Source: Epichloe hybrida
Lineage: Eukaryota; Ascomycota; Sordariomycetes; Hypocreales; Clavicipitaceae
DNA: 64,000 nt
Direction: 5' to 3'
Assembly: GCA_019022495.1 (NCBI GenBank)
Contig: JAFEKR010000006.1
Coordinates: 2,728,001 to 2,792,000 of the forward strand
The translations under genes and the position numbers were made by a program. The notes under the pieces are model-generated. The model ran no database searches. It was not told the origin of the DNA and was given only the letters and a program-made list of their open reading frames with translations. Below, one piece after another: positions 60,569-64,000 of the stretch (the stretch's first letter is position 1; each line of letters starts with the position of its first letter).

Positions 60569-61468
60569 TCACGCGTTCAAGAGGAGCCCAGGAGAAACAA
60601 GCGTTCGGAAATGGAGCATGTCTTTGCAACAGCTCTGGTCCAGTATAATAAAAACGAGGTTATCCGTCCTCCAATTCTTGAATCGCGGATGATCTGATAG
60701 TCTCTCAATCGTTCTGATTCCCCACGAGTCAACTGTTAATCGAATGACGGGCCATTTCTGGGCGCCTTTTGTGACGACTGGTTGACTGCCGCGATTCCAA
60801 GTCGTAATTATGTCGAGGGGAATCGACAAGAGCTTCGAGAAAGAGGATAATTGTCGAGTGAACTCTGATGCTGCGCTATACCGCCAGAATAGACTGGTCG
60901 CTGAATACCGATACACCATTTGAAATACTTCCGGGGGAAGTGTCGTCATTCTTGACATGCCAATGCCATGAAACATCTCAAGGTCTGCCGTAACGGCGGA
61001 TCCTTCCAAGCAGAAATTGGGTGCTTCACGCCAAGGGAAATGCCAGGCGGTGACAATCCATAGATGGTCTAAAACCAAGGGCAAAATGCATCGCTGCTCG
61101 ATATACTCGACACAATCAGTGTGCAAAGTCGCGGCCTCAGCAGAGGCGGCACACTTGCTGCAGGTGGGCTTACGACATAGATATATGTCGTCCCTGCCCG
61201 GGACACGATGGGCGTAATCAGGGAAGATATAAGGACCGCGGCTATGAGAGTACCCAGTCGAGTCGACGTTACCAAGGACTAGATGGGCAGGTTGTGGATT
61301 AGAATGGAAACGTCGCCAAGGTAATGAACGGTCTGCGAAATTACGCAAGACAACTCGCTCAGCGATTCCTACTGGGCCGGGCTGCCATGCCCAACGCTCC
61401 ACTCGGAGTCGTCATTCGTCATTCGTCATGTTCAGACATTCGCGAAAGTCAGTCGAGTTCTTGATCAT
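60569..61468 (-). pseudogene. Fungal hypothetical protein gene, interrupted near its start
   Basis: This minus-strand frame of 277 codons (60569-61402) includes WQPGPVGIAERVVLRNFADRS, LPWRRFHSNPQPAHLVLGN, a cysteine group (CRKPTCSKCAAS...TDC), an LPPEVFQMVYRYS stretch like the start of an F-box-type helix, and RLTVDSWGIRTIERL. I recall similar Sordariomycete hypothetical proteins that are longer, but no function. The frame has no ATG of its own. In the same frame an ATG at 61468 (MIKNSTDFRECLNMTNDE) is followed by a TGA at 61414-61412. Three ATGACGA heptamers (61409-61429) put an ATG in each frame here. A TATAAATA box lies at 61493-61486. It could be a pseudogene, an assembly error in the heptamer run, or a gene with an unrecognised intron. 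Confidence 0.55.
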
Positions 61469-61485
61469 GGCAGGCTTGCTTGTGC

Positions 61486-61493
61486 TATTTATA
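61486..61493 (-). promoter_or_regulatory. TATA box upstream of the interrupted hypothetical gene
   Basis: TATAAATA on the minus strand lies 18 bp before the in-frame ATG at 61468 and about 57 bp before the heptamer ATGs. This spacing suggests that transcription starts near or downstream of the heptamers, so the 61429-61415 ATGs may be the ones used. Confidence 0.4.
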
Positions 61494-61572
61494 CAGCGGG
61501 GTCCCAGTAATTCCGAAGAATTTCCACCAGAGTCGTCGTTGCTGCTGCTTCGGATGTACATGTATGTCTAAT

Positions 61573-61660
61573 CTAATTGGATACATACAGACCCCTATGT
61601 AGTTAAAGCGACTCCACAAGCTGTATGTACACTACACGGCCAAGGAGATAGACAGGCATA
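61573..61660. repeat. Copy of a dispersed repeat also at 42988-43051
   Basis: The ordered words ATTGGATACA, ACAGACC, GACTCCACAAG and AAGGAGATAG are shared with the right half of the MITE-like unit at 42806-43051, about 18.5 kb away. No inverted partner was found here. Confidence 0.5.
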
Positions 61661-61777
61661 TATATCAATAAGGTGTAACCCAGCTATCTGATTCTCCATA
61701 GTTGACCCTCGCGGATTCCGTCCAAAGACACTGTATGAAGAAGATGTTCTCCGTCCGTGCAGCGTAGGAGAAGCTTA

Positions 61778-62187
61778 TCAACACGTCCTTCCCCCTTTTG
61801 GACACCGCTTCTGACGGTACGCGCAGGTAAGTTGTCCATCATCCTGTCCCTCATCACCCTTTCCCTTTGGACACGGCACGGGCACCGTCTTCTTTTCGTC
61901 TCTCCAAAATAGCCCAGTTGCCAATCGGGGAACGTCAAAGTCAAGATGTTGCCATTGGCTATTGTAACACTAGAGCGCAGTTAGCTTTTAGACTCTACTA
62001 AAAAGGGCAGGAATAATATGCGTCACGGTTATCTTACGCAATAGGTACCAGCATCAAGTCCGGTGTTTTTGCACTCATCAAGGTTTGCAAGTTTGAGATT
62101 CTTGCAGTACATAAGCCCGCTTTCCTTAAGTAAACCAAAGAAGTCCTTGGCCATGGCTGGGGTTAAGAGGAGCAAGAGGAGCTTCAT
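61778..62187 (-). CDS. Small secreted cysteine-rich protein, two exons
   Basis: Minus-strand exons 62187-62038 and 61969-61778 join in phase 0 across a 68-nt GTAAGA...CTCTAG intron with an ideal branch word, GCTAAC. The product is 113 residues. MKLLLLLLTPAMA is a short signal peptide, and the mature part starts KDFFGLLKES. Eight cysteines follow (LMYC, LDEC, TYCC, VPCP, LTCAY, RCPK, RTC at the end), an even number that suggests disulfides. The centre reads WQHLDFDVPRLATGLFWRDE. The start has a good context (GGCCAAAATG), and a TATATATAAA box lies at 62307-62298, about 110 bp upstream. I do not recognise the family. Size, secretion and cysteine content match fungal effector-type proteins, which is inference. 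A minus-strand frame at 61684-61944 is its shadow. Confidence 0.68.
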
Positions 62188-62297
62188 TTTGGCCGCCTAG
62201 TACGGATTGGATTGGATTTGTAGGTGAGAAGTTGAAGGAGGAGTTTATGAATACCACTTTTCTTCTTCAAGCTATTCAAATGCTCTAGTAGGCTGCC

Positions 62298-62307
62298 TTT
62301 ATATATA
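62298..62307 (-). promoter_or_regulatory. TATA box of the small secreted protein gene
   Basis: TATATATAAA on the minus strand lies about 111 bp upstream of the ATG at 62187, a usual fungal spacing. Confidence 0.45.
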
Positions 62308-63300
62308 CCTGCGAAACGGAATCTCTTCGAAACCTACCGAGTATATGTATGCGGATTTCTCGGGAGTGTTTTGTTACACCCGACCCACCTAGCTAGATCC
62401 TATGTACAAGTACTCCGTAGAGGCTTCTATCGCTACCATCATCGCCAGCTACAGAAGTCATCGATTCAATGCCTCTAGCATCCAATTTATCCATTTGAAC
62501 ATCTTTGGCATTGAATTTATCAATTCGGACCCCTGGAAGGTCACCTACAAGGTCACGAGCGGGCCCATAGCTTGATCCAACGGCAGATGCTATTGGCAGA
62601 TGTAGCAAAAGAATCAAAATTTTATCAAACGTGGACGGGAAGCGGGGGAACCAACCACATGATAGGCTGCTAAATCCGTCGCCAACGGAGTATATGTGGG
62701 ACGCCAGAGCCGGGTGAATTCGGCATTTGATTGACGGTGGTGGGCGGTTGGGTAAATTCATGCGGGATGAGCGGAAGTAGGAGACATGGCACAATTAAAT
62801 AGTGTTTGGTGTTTGGTGTTTGGTCTTCGAACCTTGAGCTCGGTGCACGCGCGTCGCGGCGGGCGAAGAAATAAGCGACATTGGCTGTTTCTCCATGGTG
62901 ACGCGAGAATCCAAGCCAGCGACATCTTTCAACGTGCCTGGCAGCATGATATATATATGCTGGGGTTGTGTGCGCAAGAAGCCGATTTTTTTGTTGCCTA
63001 TGTATTATGTTTCCATCCATGCCTTGAAAGGGCTTCATGTTCATGTTCATGTTCTTGTTCATGTGCACGATTCATAATTCTTTCCATCTCCTGTCAGTTA
63101 GGCGTGTTGGCAAGTTTATCCTTTCTGACACGGACAGAGCCCGTCTACTCCAGTCTCCAGATGCCTTCCTCGTCAATCAGCGCCGCTGGAGCCCCAGGGG
63201 CCAGGAAGGGGTGGCTGTGACACCGGATGAATATCTGAGACAGATCACAGACAAGTAAGCTGGGTTTCGTTGACGAGAACATGTTGGGTTCGACGGCACC

Positions 63301-63335
<35 letters not shown>

Positions 63336-64000
63336 CATCATCATCATCATCATCATCCTCTTCTTCTTCTCTGCCCTGAGATCAACCGCGGTTCCCAAGT
63401 CATCTTTGCTTCGTGGCGTCTGCATTGGCGACGAAACAAGCGAACCGACGGAACGTGTGTGTGTGCGTACATATGAATCGTGGCTGGACTGACTGACTTG
63501 GCGTAGCGCTGTGCGAAAGGGGCAGACCAGCTTGGGTGTGAGTGGGCGAAACTCGACCCATCTAGAAACACAAGAGGTCCTCAGAATATCAGAACAAGGC
63601 CGAGCGCTACATTTTCGTTCTCCAATGTCGCACGGCTGGAATGTTGTGCCGGCCGGATGTCGGTGGCATGGCCTGGCTCAGGATTGTCGAGGAACAGTCT
63701 TGAGACAGGTAGAACAGGTCTCACGCGGTCGACGTGTCATCCACTCGTGTTGCATGTTTTCCGCATCTATAAAATGCCAAAATTGCTCAGTGATTCGGGA
63801 TAGAAGGCAAGCCACATCTGTCAACCACAGCCAGCGCTGTCATGGGTGTCAGGAATGGAATGGAATGGAATACACCGAACCTCGTGATTGGTTTTGTTGG
63901 TTCAATATTTTTTCTTGTTGTCAGTCCAACGCGGCCTGCCTGTTGGATCCGCAACGAGGCCGTCACCGTTGAGAAGATACGTTTACGTTGCGCACTGGTG
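62308..64000. other. Right-end region with microsatellites, no supported gene
   Basis: No gene can be supported. There is a TTCATG hexamer array (about 63037-63062), a TTG array (about 63301-63334) running straight into a TCA array (about 63335-63357), and a GGAATGGAAT repeat near 63852-63870. A minus-strand frame at 62393-62794 has no in-frame ATG at its start and no domain. It contains a hydrophobic stretch (KILILLLHLPIASAV) that might be part of a secreted protein with a missing first exon, but splice sites were not established. Confidence 0.55.

Noticed and set aside
62393..62794. A 133-codon minus-strand frame with an internal hydrophobic stretch.
   Set aside because: It starts at TTG, the hydrophobic segment is mid-protein, and no first exon with proper splice sites was found.
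63177..63492. Frames containing poly-Leu/Val, poly-His/Ile and poly-Met/Asn.
   Set aside because: They are translations of the TTG and TCA microsatellites at 63301-63357.

Overview
The window is nuclear DNA of a filamentous ascomycete (Pezizomycotina, probably Hypocreales). The evidence is short introns with GT-AG ends and CTAAC-like branch points, an AbaA conidiation regulator, an Mrd1 ribosome-biogenesis protein, and a transposon block whose reading frames have been destroyed by C-to-T and G-to-A changes with strong TpA excess, the signature of repeat-induced point mutation (RIP). All coordinates were read by eye; no alignment or database search was run. | Positions 1-42600 are an AT-rich, RIP-degraded graveyard of LTR retrotransposons with essentially no intact genes. 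Four LTR elements could be delimited exactly by equal-length terminal repeats and target-site duplications (TSDs). They are a Copia element at 314-5719, a Copia at 19609-41908, a Gypsy at 21627-35225 and a Copia at 25677-32412. The last three are nested in one another, and a 358-bp miniature LTR element carrying a tRNA-like sequence (26555-26912) sits in the innermost one. The whole nest interrupts an older Gypsy relic, so the stack is five levels deep. With inserts removed, the nested elements are 6.4-6.9 kb, a normal LTR-element size. Two 2-kb non-autonomous hAT-like elements (11208-13222 and 37575-39649) lie in two paralogous Copia copies, and each copy supplies the empty site for the other's insertion. 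| Positions 42600-46390 form a transition zone with inverted-repeat relics and two convergent tRNA-Leu(AAG) genes. | Positions 46390-64000 are ordinary gene-bearing DNA. The genes are mrd1 (+, with an apparent one-base frameshift), abaA (+), a secreted protein of LPMO-like type with an N-terminal histidine (+), a cyclophilin H-type isomerase with five exons (-), a broken fungal hypothetical gene (-), and a two-exon small secreted cysteine-rich protein found by reading splice sites (-). The intergenic regions are long and carry many simple repeats. | The most interesting signals are the tRNA-bearing miniature LTR element, which is pristine inside RIP-destroyed DNA; the two hAT-like elements whose pentamer arrays differ by one base in every unit; and a consistent pattern in which RIP fades toward the outer edges of every delimited LTR element.
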